A DNA stretch of 64,000 bases from Nitrospira defluvii (GTDB taxonomy: Bacteria; Nitrospirota; Nitrospiria; Nitrospirales; Nitrospiraceae): the NCBI GenBank assembly GCA_000196815.1, contig FP929003.1, positions 2,565,501 through 2,629,500 on the forward strand. The letters run 5' to 3'. Below are positions 52,852 to 61,528 of this stretch, piece after piece; the first letter of the stretch is position 1, and the number at the start of each line of letters is the position of its first letter. A program made the position numbers and the translations under genes. A model generated the notes under the pieces. The model did no database searches and had not been told where the DNA came from. It worked only from the letters and a program-made list of their open reading frames with translations.

Positions 52852-53226
52852 ATGATACAGATCAGTCGGTCGCTCAGCCTCGTCATCATCTCCATGCTGA
52901 TCACAGCATGCAGCCATTTTCAGAACCGGGAAGCGGCCTATCTGGATTCCGCCAAGGGGTGGGCCACTCAAGCCCAGGTGCGGGAGAAACTAGGCGCGCC
53001 CAAGACAGTTCGACAGGACGAGGGCGGAGCCACCGTGTGGGTCTATGAATTGCGCGAGCAACAGTCCGGGAACAGGCTGACCGCACCCGGAATGTGGTGC
53101 GAACAGTATCTCCTCACTTTCGACGACAAGACCGTGCTCCAGAAATGGAGGCAGGTGTCCCATTTCCATGGCGGCGAACTGATGCCGCAGGAATGCATTC
53201 CGGGGGCAGAACCGGAGAAGTCCTAG
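52852..53226 (+). CDS. Outer-membrane-type lipoprotein, SmpA/OmlA-like
   Basis: 124 residues with a lipobox LITAC (Cys20), so lipid-anchored. The mature part (GWATQAQVREKLGAPKTVRQ, ATVWVYELREQQSG, CEQYLLTFDDKTVLQKWRQV) has the alpha/beta pattern of BamE/SmpA-like domains. Two later cysteines (WCEQ, QECIPG) could form a disulfide. GGGAGG precedes the ATG. Its role is unknown. The gap behind it (53227-53566, 340 bp) holds nothing I can identify. Confidence 0.7.
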   Translation: MIQISRSLSLVIISMLITACSHFQNREAAYLDSAKGWATQAQVREKLGAPKTVRQDEGGATVWVYELREQQSGNRLTAPGMWCEQYLLTFDDKTVLQKWRQVSHFHGGELMPQECIPGAEPEKS

Positions 53227-53560
53227 CGAAAGTGCAGCGGGGATGGATGCAATACTCTGCCCTCTCGCTACCTGCGAGGCTGCCGAGTGTACAGAATATG
53301 ATGCACTTGGAGAATGCGGGTAGCAGGAGCAACCCGGGGAAACATCGGTGCTGAAGCGGGAGATTGAGGGGATCGGTGGGTTGAGTCAGAACGGAAACTT
53401 CTGGCTTACGACTTGATCCAGAAGGTGCTTGAGGTCGAACAGCGAAGTGACTGAAATCCCATGGCAGGCCTGGCTGGATTCTGAAAAAGCATCCGAAACC
53501 AAATAACGGCAGATCTCAAGAGGTCTTTGAACCTGGATTTTCAACAACGACTGCGGTCTC

Positions 53561-54622
53561 GCACGGTCAGAAGAAACGTTGGGACACGACGATGATGTCG
53601 TCAGGCAGGATCGGCGCATCCAGGGCCAGCTCCACCGTCCGCTCCTGGCCGTTCACCTTCCGTAACACCTTCGGCGTCTTGGAGGCCTTGTCGGTAAAGC
53701 CCCCCGCCATCGTAATCGCCATGTGCAGCGTCAGCCCCCGTTCGTACCAAAAGTCGCCCGGCTTCTTCACTTCTCCGTTGACGTAGAATCGCCGCGCTTG
53801 CGGGATGACCAGCAGGTCGTCCGGCTGTACCGGGGCATTCGGATCCACCTGCAGCGTCGTCACCCCCTGTGCCCCCCGCCGCTCCACCCGCACATCCGTC
53901 TTATCCGCCTTCTCCGTGAACCCGCCCGCCATACTGATCGCCTTCTGCACGGAGATCCCCGCCTCATAGGTGTACCGCCCCGGCGTCCGTACTTCTCCCG
54001 TCACGTACACCTTCTGCCGCTCCGCGACGACGATCGTATCCTCCGGCATGATCGGCGACTCCAACGTCACGACGGGGTGCTCTTCCTGGTTGTTCACGAT
54101 CCGCACGAGTTGCAGCCGCTCCACATCCCCTCGCTCCGTCACCCCGCCCGCCATCGCCAGCGCCTTCTGCAGGCTCAGCCCCTCCTTGTGCGTGTAGCTG
54201 CCCGGGTTCTTCACCTCGCCGCTCACATAAAACTTGTCGCTCTTCGGGACGACCAGGATGATGTCCTCCGGCAAGACCACAGCATCCTGCGGGACCACCG
54301 TCGTCTCCACCCCCTGCTCCGTCGTCCGGGTCAGTTTGACGACGCCGGCCTCCGCCTTCTCCGTCACGCCCCCGGCCACGGTCAACACCCGCTGGATCGT
54401 CGCGCCCGGTTCGTAGGCATACCGCCCCGGCGTCTTCACCTCGCCGGTCACATACACCCGCTGTCCCTCCCGCACGATGATCAAATCTTCCGGCTGCACC
54501 GCCGCCTCCAGCGACAGCACCAGGCTCTGCTCCTGCCCGTCCACCACCCGCCGCACCGTCAAGGCCTGCCGATCCGCCTTCTCTGTCGCCCCCCCCGCCA
54601 TCGCCAACGCCTTCTGCAGGCT
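53561..54622. repeat. 1,062-bp direct repeat, copy 1
   Basis: Nearly identical to 55548-56609 (offset 1,987 bases). I could see only about four substitutions. It begins 6 bases beyond the stop of the first SLBB gene and ends within its coding region, where the two copies diverge abruptly. Confidence 0.9.
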
Positions 54623-55459
54623 GATGTTCTCGTTATAGGGATAGGCACCGGGGGTCCGAACTTCCCCGCTGATATAAAACTTGCGATTCTGGGTGTTGAC
54701 GGACAGGATATCATTCGGCAAGATCACGTCGTCCACGCCGATCGCCACCGTCTGAGCGCCGCTCTCCGTCACCCGCGTCACCTTGAAAGCCTGCTTCTCT
54801 GCCTTCTCTGTGAAGCCCCCGGCCAGCGAAACGGCTTTGTTGGCCGTCAATTGCTCTTCGAAGGGATAGGGATACGAACCTGGACGGGTCACCTCGCCCA
54901 TCAGGTAAAATTTTTGCACCTGCCCGACCACAATGGTGTCGTCTGGAAAGAGAGGGGTATGCAGTTGCGCATTGACGATTTCATCCTGATCAGCTTTCCG
55001 GCGCGTGACCGTCAATAGGTTCTTTGCCGCCTTCTCTGTAAAGCCCCCGGCCATGGTGATGGCCTTCTGAGCCGTCAAGCCGTCTTCATACGGAAAACCG
55101 CCTGGCGCTTTGACCTCTCCGCTGACATAGATATTCCGATGACGGACAATGGATACCGTCACCTTGGGCAACCGCACGTACCCCGCAGCCAGGCGTTTAG
55201 TGAGGTCCGCCTGCAGATCCTCGGTGGTCTGCCCACCGACGTGGAGCACTCCCAACAGCGGATAATTGAGCTTGCCGTCCCCGCCGACCCGGCTCTCGAG
55301 GGTTAAGTCGTCCTCCCCGAACACTTGGATTCGAATCACGTCGTTGGGTCCGATGCGATAACCGGCCTGCGGAACATTCGGATTCGCCACCGCCCCGCTG
55401 AAGGCCATGAGCAGAACCATCGCGACGTTGACCCAACACAAGACGACCCGCTTGACCAT
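53567..55459 (-). CDS. Polysaccharide export protein with seven SLBB units
   Basis: 630 residues from ATG 55459. Signal peptide (VVLCWVNVAMVLLMAFSGAV). An N-terminal poly-export domain (YRIGPNDVIRIQVFGEDDLT; ADLTKRLAAGYVRLPKVTVS) is followed by seven SLBB units of about 75 residues, each centred on a (F/V)Y(V/I)xGEVxxPGxY...ALxMAGG core. It ends IIVVSQRFF, with the terminal Phe of outer-membrane proteins. Wza-type proteins usually have two or three such units, so this one is long. Its 3' two thirds are nearly identical to the next gene. It likely forms part of an exopolysaccharide export conduit. Confidence 0.85.
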   Translation of the reverse strand: MVKRVVLCWVNVAMVLLMAFSGAVANPNVPQAGYRIGPNDVIRIQVFGEDDLTLESRVGGDGKLNYPLLGVLHVGGQTTEDLQADLTKRLAAGYVRLPKVTVSIVRHRNIYVSGEVKAPGGFPYEDGLTAQKAITMAGGFTEKAAKNLLTVTRRKADQDEIVNAQLHTPLFPDDTIVVGQVQKFYLMGEVTRPGSYPYPFEEQLTANKAVSLAGGFTEKAEKQAFKVTRVTESGAQTVAIGVDDVILPNDILSVNTQNRKFYISGEVRTPGAYPYNENISLQKALAMAGGATEKADRQALTVRRVVDGQEQSLVLSLEAAVQPEDLIIVREGQRVYVTGEVKTPGRYAYEPGATIQRVLTVAGGVTEKAEAGVVKLTRTTEQGVETTVVPQDAVVLPEDIILVVPKSDKFYVSGEVKNPGSYTHKEGLSLQKALAMAGGVTERGDVERLQLVRIVNNQEEHPVVTLESPIMPEDTIVVAERQKVYVTGEVRTPGRYTYEAGISVQKAISMAGGFTEKADKTDVRVERRGAQGVTTLQVDPNAPVQPDDLLVIPQARRFYVNGEVKKPGDFWYERGLTLHMAITMAGGFTDKASKTPKVLRKVNGQERTVELALDAPILPDDIIVVSQRFF

Positions 55460-55547
55460 GGAATGCTTGACCTCCGATTTAAGCGACACACAAGCACACT
55501 GCCGCCATATTGTTCGCATATCCCGACTTGGGCGGCAAGTGCGCCCT

Positions 55548-56609
55548 GCACGGTCAGAAGAAACGTTGGGACACGACGATGATGTCGTCAGGCAGGATCG
55601 GCGCATCCAGGGCCAGCTCCACCGTCCGCTCCTGGCCGTTCACCTTCCGTAACACCTTCGGCGTCTTGGAGGCCTTGTCGGTAAAGCCCCCCGCCATCGT
55701 AATCGCCATGTGCAGCGTCAGCCCCCGTTCGTACCAAAAGTCGCCCGGCTTCTTCACTTCTCCGTTGACGTAGAATCGCCGCGCTTGCGGGATGACCAGC
55801 AGGTCGTCCGGCTGTACCGGGGCATTCGGATCCACCTGCAGCGTCGTCACCCCCTGTGCCCCCCGCCGCTCCACCCGCACATCCGTCTTATCCGCCTTCT
55901 CCGTGAACCCGCCCGCCATACTGATCGCCTTCTGCACGGAGATCCCCGCCTCATAGGTGTACCGCCCCGGCGTCCGTACTTCTCCCGTCACGTACACCTT
56001 CTGCCGCTCCGCGACGACGATCGTATCCTCCGGCATGATCGGCGACTCCAACGTCACGACGGGGTGCTCTTCCTGGTTGTTCACGATCCGCACGAGTTGC
56101 AGCCGCTCCACATCCCCTCGCTCCGTCACCCCGCCCGCCATCGCCAGCGCCTTCTGCAGGCTCAACCCCTCCTTGTGCGTGTAGCTGCCCGGGTTCTTCA
56201 CCTCGCCGCTCACATAAAACTTGTCGCTCTTCGGGACGACCAGGATGATGTCCTCCGGCAAGACCACAGCATCCTGCGGGACCACCGTCGTCTCCACCCC
56301 CTGCTCCGTCGTCCGGGTCAGTTTGACGACGCCGGCCTCCGCCTTCTCCGTCACGCCCCCGGCCACGGTCAACACCCGCTGGATCGTCGCGCCCGGTTCG
56401 TAGGCATACCGCCCCGGCGTCTTCACCTCGCCGGTCACATACACCCGCTGCCCCTCCCGCACGATGATCAGATCTTCCGGCTGCACCGCCGCCTCCAACG
56501 ACAGCACCAGGCTCTGCTCCTGCCCGTCCACCACCCGCCGCACCGTCAAGGCCTGCCGATCCGCCTTCTCTGTCGCCCCCCCCGCCATCGCCAACGCCTT
56601 CTGCAGGCT
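55548..56609. repeat. 1,062-bp direct repeat, copy 2
   Basis: Partner of 53561-54622, starting at the shared GCACGGTCAGAAGAAACG and running through the last five SLBB units. The left boundary again lies 6 bases beyond the gene's stop codon. Confidence 0.9.
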
Positions 56610-57887
56610 CAGGCCATCCTTGTGGGCATAGCTGCCAGGCGTTTTCACTTCGCCGCTGATATAGAATTGGTCGCTCTTCGGCGAGACGAGAACGATATCG
56701 TCCGGCAGGACCACGGCATCCTGGGGGGCGACCGTCGTCTCCACCCCCTGCTTCGTCATCCGCGTCAGTTTGACGACGCCGGCCTCCGCCTTCTCCGTCA
56801 CGCCCCCGGCCACGGTCAACACCCGCTGGATCGTCGCGCCCGGTTCGTAGGCATACCGTCCCGGTGTCTTCACCTCGCCGGTCACATACACCTTCTGCCC
56901 CTCTCGCACCACAATCAGGTCTTCGGGCTGTACGGCAGCCTCCAGGGGCAGCACCAGGCTCTGCTCCTGTCCATCCACCACGCGCCGGACGGTCAATTCC
57001 TTCCGGTCGGCCTTTTCCGTGACCCCACCGGCCAGCGTGAGGGCCTTTTGTAGACTGATGTTGTCGCTGTAGGGGTACGCGCCGGGCGCTTTGACCTCGC
57101 CGCTGATGTAGACCTTATAGTTGTGACTGCCGATGGCCAGAATATCGCTGGGCAGAATCAGGTCATCCGGCCCGATGCGGATCGTTTGGGCGCCGCTCTC
57201 CGTCACCCGCGTCACCTTCAGGGATTTTTTATCCGCCTTATCGGTAAATCCTCCGCCAAACGAGACCGCTTTTTTCGCCGTCAGTTGCTCTTCGAACGGA
57301 TAGGGCCCGGGACGCATCACCTCGCCCATCAGATAGAACTTCTGCAGCTGAGCCACGACGATCACATCGTCCGGGAGCAACGACGCCGTCAACGGCGCGT
57401 TGAAGGTTTGTTCGTGGCCTTCCGTGCGGCGAGTGATCGCAAGGGTGTTGCGTACGGCCTTGTCGGTGAACCCGCCGGCCATGGTCACAGCCTTCTGCGC
57501 GGTCAGCCCGTCCTCAAACGGAAACCCGCCCGGCGCTTTGACCTCCCCGCTGACATAAACGTTCCGATGGCGGACGATGGATACCGTGACCTTGGGTGAC
57601 CGCACATACCCTGCGGCCAAACGCTTGGTCAAAATCGCCTGCAAATCATGGGTGGTCTTTCCGCCGACCTGCAACACACCCAACAACGGATAATCGAGCT
57701 TCCCGTCCCCTCCCACCCGACCTTCGACCGTCAAGTCGTCTTCGCCGAATACTTGAATCCGTATCACATCGTTGGGCCCGATACGATATCCGGACAGCGG
57801 AGCCTGAGTCTCCGCGGCAGCGGCATGGAGGACCGTGAGAACCGTCAGCACGATGCTCAGCCAGCATAAGATGCCTCGTGTCTCCAT
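55554..57887 (-). CDS. Polysaccharide export protein with nine SLBB units
   Basis: 777 residues from ATG 57887; upstream in-frame codons to 58061 lack export features. Signal peptide ILCWLSIVLTVLTVLHAAAA. Same poly-export domain as its neighbours, then nine SLBB units. Units 4-5 and 6-7 are duplicates of each other (about 450 bases per pair), which explains two more units than the gene at 53567. Ends VVSQRFF. Paralogue of the two flanking genes, spaced by 94 and 189 bases. Confidence 0.85.
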   Translation of the reverse strand: METRGILCWLSIVLTVLTVLHAAAAETQAPLSGYRIGPNDVIRIQVFGEDDLTVEGRVGGDGKLDYPLLGVLQVGGKTTHDLQAILTKRLAAGYVRSPKVTVSIVRHRNVYVSGEVKAPGGFPFEDGLTAQKAVTMAGGFTDKAVRNTLAITRRTEGHEQTFNAPLTASLLPDDVIVVAQLQKFYLMGEVMRPGPYPFEEQLTAKKAVSFGGGFTDKADKKSLKVTRVTESGAQTIRIGPDDLILPSDILAIGSHNYKVYISGEVKAPGAYPYSDNISLQKALTLAGGVTEKADRKELTVRRVVDGQEQSLVLPLEAAVQPEDLIVVREGQKVYVTGEVKTPGRYAYEPGATIQRVLTVAGGVTEKAEAGVVKLTRMTKQGVETTVAPQDAVVLPDDIVLVSPKSDQFYISGEVKTPGSYAHKDGLSLQKALAMAGGATEKADRQALTVRRVVDGQEQSLVLSLEAAVQPEDLIIVREGQRVYVTGEVKTPGRYAYEPGATIQRVLTVAGGVTEKAEAGVVKLTRTTEQGVETTVVPQDAVVLPEDIILVVPKSDKFYVSGEVKNPGSYTHKEGLSLQKALAMAGGVTERGDVERLQLVRIVNNQEEHPVVTLESPIMPEDTIVVAERQKVYVTGEVRTPGRYTYEAGISVQKAISMAGGFTEKADKTDVRVERRGAQGVTTLQVDPNAPVQPDDLLVIPQARRFYVNGEVKKPGDFWYERGLTLHMAITMAGGFTDKASKTPKVLRKVNGQERTVELALDAPILPDDIIVVSQRFF

Positions 57888-58076
57888 AAGATGCCTTCGC
57901 CTCCACGTTCGACGGAACGAAAAGTGGCGTCGTACCCGGACGGATGTCACGGCACTGAGAACGAGAGTCCCGGAGTCATGCCGACAGGATGGTGCCGTCG
58001 GCTGCCGGAACTGCATGCGACGCAGGGGGAACCAGGGATTTGTTCCAACGCGGCACGGCACCGCGGATTCGCCGCG

Positions 58077-58847
58077 CTAGAAAAACCGCTGCGAGACCAC
58101 GATGATATCGTCCGGCAGAACAGGCGCGTTCAATGAGAGCTCAAACATCTGTTCCTGTCCATCGACGATTCGAAGAACCTTGGGCTTTTTCGATGCTTTG
58201 TCGGTAAATCCTCCTGCCATTGTAATGGCCATATGAATCGTCAACCCGCGCTCATAGCCATAGTCGCCCGGCTTATGCACTTCTCCATTCACGTAAAATC
58301 GCTGGGCCTGCGCAACCAGAATCAGATCATCCGGGAGCACCACGGTGGTGACTCCGGCATCAATGATCTCCACCCCCGTCTCCCGGTGACGTTCGACCCG
58401 TATGCCCGCCTTGCTGGCCCGCTCCGTGAAGCCTCCGGCCATGCTGATCGCCTTCTGAACCGTGAGTCCTTCCTCATAGGAGTACCCACCGGCGGCCTTC
58501 ACCTCTCCACTGACATAGAAGTTCCGGTGCCGGGCGATCGAAACCGTCACCCGGGGCTGTTTCAAGTATCCCGCACTCAACCGTGCCTTCAGGCCGGCCT
58601 GCAATTCTTCCGTTGTCTGTCCTGCGACCGGGACTAATCCCAGCAGGGGGTAGTCGATCTTGCCGTCCCCTCCCACCTTCCGTTCCACGGTGAGATCGTC
58701 TTCTCCGTAGACCTGGATGCGAACGACATCATTCGGGCCGATCCGATAGGGTTCCGGCGGGAGAGGTAACGACCCCGCCTCCGACGTCACGCCGAACCCG
58801 ACGACGAGCAAAAAACCGAACAGTCCCTGAAGAAAATTTGTGACCAT
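58077..58847 (-). CDS. Polysaccharide export protein with two SLBB units
   Basis: 256 residues from ATG 58847, with GAGGTGGGG upstream. Signal peptide FLQGLFGFLLVVGFGVTSEA. Poly-export domain (YRIGPNDVVRIQVYGEDDLT, LKARLSAGYLKQPRVTVSIA) and two SLBB units (NFYVSGEVKAAGGYSYEEGL, RFYVNGEVHKPGDYGYERGL). Ends VVSQRFF. This is the normal length for the family and probably the ancestral form of the three. Its start lies inside the 3' end of the upstream dehydratase gene (119-base overlap). Confidence 0.85.
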   Translation of the reverse strand: MVTNFLQGLFGFLLVVGFGVTSEAGSLPLPPEPYRIGPNDVVRIQVYGEDDLTVERKVGGDGKIDYPLLGLVPVAGQTTEELQAGLKARLSAGYLKQPRVTVSIARHRNFYVSGEVKAAGGYSYEEGLTVQKAISMAGGFTERASKAGIRVERHRETGVEIIDAGVTTVVLPDDLILVAQAQRFYVNGEVHKPGDYGYERGLTIHMAITMAGGFTDKASKKPKVLRIVDGQEQMFELSLNAPVLPDDIIVVSQRFF

Positions 58848-60771
58848 CTGCCCCACCTCGTGTTTCGTGGCCCGCGGATTGCTGCTCGCCTTCGGTGCCG
58901 AACCAGTCTCGTTCGACCGCCAGGACTGCATCGCGTTGCGCGGGCTGGAACGCCGGCACCAACGAACCGATCCTGGCCAACACCTCGGTCGCATTCTGCA
59001 GATAAGCCATTTCCTCCAACCCGGCGATCGCGCTCAGCAGCGCCTCCCGTGGGGGAACCTGGTTCAACCGAACAGCCAAAATCTCCTTGAGCGGCGACGC
59101 CATGACCGTCTCATCCGGCCCCACCAGTTCCTCGGCCAGTTTCTCTCCCGGACGGAGGCCGGTGAAACAAATGGGAATCTCCTGTTCCGGCACAAAGCCC
59201 GAGAGCCGGATCAGGTGCCGCGCCAGATCCTGCAACCTGACCTGTTCCCCCATTTCCAGCACGTAGACGGCGCCGGGATTCGCCAACGACGCAGCCTGCA
59301 ACACCAGCTCGACCGCTTCCGGAATCAACATGAAATACCGCTGCACGTCGGGGTGGGTGACCGTGACCGGTCCGCCTCGTTTGATCTGCTGCAGAAAGTG
59401 CGGCACAACGCTGCCGTTACTGCCCAGCACGTTGCCGAACCGCACGGTGATGAAGTTGGTCTTGCCGGTCCGAGCCATGTCTTGAATGATCAGTTCCGCC
59501 ACACGTTTCGTCGCTCCCATGACGCTGGACGGACGCACGGCCTTGTCGGTCGAAATCATGATGAACCGCTCAACACCGAATTCTTCCGACAACGCGGCAA
59601 CGGTGCGCGTGCCGATGATGTTGTTCTTCACCGCTTCGCAGGGGTTGTATTCCATCAAGGGGACATGCTTGTGGGCGGCGGCATGAAACACGATCTGCGG
59701 CTGATAGGCCTCCATGGTCGATCGAAGCCGATCTGCATCCGTCACATCGCCGATGACCGGATAAATGTGGGGCGGGGCCGTGCGAGGACCCAACTCGCTG
59801 TGGATGGCATACAACCCGTTCTCGTACCGTTCGAACAGGATGAGGCATTCCGGCGCGTAGGAGGCGATCTGCCGACACAACTCGGACCCGATCGAGCCAC
59901 CCGCCCCTGTCACCAACACCCGTTTTCCTTTCAACAGCGTAGCGGTCAGGGACCGATCCAAATCGACACGGGGCCGGTGCAGCAAGTCCTCCACTGAAAG
60001 ATTGCGCAACTGATTCACCTCGGACTTGCCGTCCAACAGCACGCTGAGGTCGGGCAGAATCTTGATCGACACGTTGTAGGCCAACAACGCCTTGGCGATT
60101 TCCCTGGTGGCCGTGGCGCCGATGCTGGGCATGGCGATCAGAATGGTGTCGGGCTTGACGCGTTCCATGATGCCGGGAAGTTGCGCTCGCGTGCCCAAAA
60201 CCTTGACGCCATGGATACGTTGGCCGGCCTTCCGCCGGTTGTCGTCGATAAAGCCCACCGGCTGATACCCGAAGGCCTTGTTCTGTCGAAGTTCGCGCAC
60301 CAGCCGTTCTCCTGCATCGCCGGCGCCATAGATCAACACGCGCTTCATGTCGCCATTGGATGAAGAAGGATATCCGACACGCCGGGCGACCCGCATCCCG
60401 CCGGTAAGCACGATCAACAGCAACGCATCGATCAGATAGACCGTCCGCGGATACGCCGTCTGCCCGAGTCCATACCGTGTCACCAGAAAAAACACGATGC
60501 TGCCGCTCAACGTCGCGCCGACGATATTGCCGAGGTCCCAGAGGCTGGTGTACTGCCAGACCGTGCCGTACAGCCGGAAGGGAATGAACATCAGGAGACG
60601 CACGGCGACTAGAATCGGGAGGGTGCCCAGAAAGATGTCCATCGCCCAATCCGGAAGATCTCCGTCAAAGCGGAGCCAGAACGCCGCATAGTTGGCGATT
60701 CCCATCAGGAGGATGTGCACCAACAGCACGAGCAGGCACTTCGGATTAGAGAATCGAGACAGTGTCAACAT
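58729..60771 (-). CDS. CapD/WbpM-type nucleotide-sugar 4,6-dehydratase, membrane-bound
   Basis: 680 residues from ATG 60771. Four membrane helices at 1-120 (LVLLVHILLMGIANYAAFWL onward), a first Rossmann domain (VLIYGAGDAGERLVREL), and the catalytic short-chain dehydrogenase domain (VLVTGAGGSIGSELCRQIAS, STDKAVRPSSVMGATKRVAE, VRFGNVLGSNGSVVPHF). The catalytic motif has Met for Tyr, as in the WbpM subfamily. It converts UDP-HexNAc to a 4-keto-6-deoxy sugar for polysaccharide. The last ~60 residues (after SLVPAFQPAQRD) are atypical and overlap the next gene. Confidence 0.88.
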   Translation of the reverse strand: MLTLSRFSNPKCLLVLLVHILLMGIANYAAFWLRFDGDLPDWAMDIFLGTLPILVAVRLLMFIPFRLYGTVWQYTSLWDLGNIVGATLSGSIVFFLVTRYGLGQTAYPRTVYLIDALLLIVLTGGMRVARRVGYPSSSNGDMKRVLIYGAGDAGERLVRELRQNKAFGYQPVGFIDDNRRKAGQRIHGVKVLGTRAQLPGIMERVKPDTILIAMPSIGATATREIAKALLAYNVSIKILPDLSVLLDGKSEVNQLRNLSVEDLLHRPRVDLDRSLTATLLKGKRVLVTGAGGSIGSELCRQIASYAPECLILFERYENGLYAIHSELGPRTAPPHIYPVIGDVTDADRLRSTMEAYQPQIVFHAAAHKHVPLMEYNPCEAVKNNIIGTRTVAALSEEFGVERFIMISTDKAVRPSSVMGATKRVAELIIQDMARTGKTNFITVRFGNVLGSNGSVVPHFLQQIKRGGPVTVTHPDVQRYFMLIPEAVELVLQAASLANPGAVYVLEMGEQVRLQDLARHLIRLSGFVPEQEIPICFTGLRPGEKLAEELVGPDETVMASPLKEILAVRLNQVPPREALLSAIAGLEEMAYLQNATEVLARIGSLVPAFQPAQRDAVLAVERDWFGTEGEQQSAGHETRGGADGHKFSSGTVRFFARRRVRRDVGGGVVTSPAGTLSDRPE

Positions 60772-60869
60772 GGTAATAGACCGATCAGTTGAAGGTGAAT
60801 AAACCGTCGGAGCGGGCCGACACAGGAGCCTAGGCCCCGGTGAGCCGCAGAGAGATGAAGAGGAATCGA

Positions 60870-61517
60870 TTATTCGATGGGACGAACAGCGGGATCCGGA
60901 CAGACCGGCTGATTGCGCACCAGCCATTCATAGAATGCCGGAACCATACGAGCCATGACGGCTCCGAACAGGCTGGGAAGATAGGACAAGGCTTCGCGTC
61001 TCATGCGCGGGCCGCTGATCCGCTCACCGGACGGAGATACCACGTGAACCGTCGTGTCGCCTCCGGCGAAGATGATGTCGAACACGCCCCGTGCCCTCGC
61101 GAGGTGATATCGGGATGTCACCACGATCACCTTCGTGAACCGCTCGCGGGCAAAGATGCGTCGCAACGCCACGGCTTCATCGATGGTGTTGCGCACAGCG
61201 GTCGCACAGGCCGACCTGGAACCTTGCGCGCGCAAGCAAAACGGGTCGAGTAACGTGGACATGCTGTCCGGCGCAAGCCCCTGTGCCACGAGAGTCTGGG
61301 CATAGACCGTTCGATCGGGACTTCCTGCCAGCGCCACCACCACATCCGCCTTGCCGACCTCCGTAGGAGGAACCCCTTCGGCGTGGGCCACGAGCCACAT
61401 CAACCAAAGCCATGACAACAATCCCCCCGCACCCGCCAGGCCGACTCCGTAGCCGAGCAGCCTCCAGGCATAGGCCGATTGAATGAGCTTCACGGACATG
61501 GCGAGACCGGCTCCCAC
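60870..61517 (-). CDS. YdcF/ElyC-type DUF218 protein
   Basis: 215 residues from a GTG at 61517; ATG 61499 is an alternative. One N-terminal membrane helix (YGVGLAGAGGLLSWLWLMWL), then the DUF218 fold: ADVVVALAGSPDRTVYAQTL, NTIDEAVALRRIFARE, KVIVVTSRYHLARARGVFD. Members are linked to envelope polysaccharide metabolism in several bacteria, but no reaction is settled. It lies in the exopolysaccharide gene run, 11 bases after the aminotransferase gene. Confidence 0.8.
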   Translation of the reverse strand: MGAGLAMSVKLIQSAYAWRLLGYGVGLAGAGGLLSWLWLMWLVAHAEGVPPTEVGKADVVVALAGSPDRTVYAQTLVAQGLAPDSMSTLLDPFCLRAQGSRSACATAVRNTIDEAVALRRIFARERFTKVIVVTSRYHLARARGVFDIIFAGGDTTVHVVSPSGERISGPRMRREALSYLPSLFGAVMARMVPAFYEWLVRNQPVCPDPAVRPIE

Positions 61518-61528
61518 GCTCCGTCCTC

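Noticed and set aside
53723-57053. Two long plus-strand reading frames opposite the SLBB genes, nearly identical to each other
   Set aside because: They are antisense images of the SLBB repeats; their similarity only reflects the 1,062-bp direct repeat.
53567-57887. CRISPR-like or satellite repeat array
   Set aside because: The periodicity (~225 bases) is that of coding SLBB units within intact reading frames, not short repeats with unique spacers.
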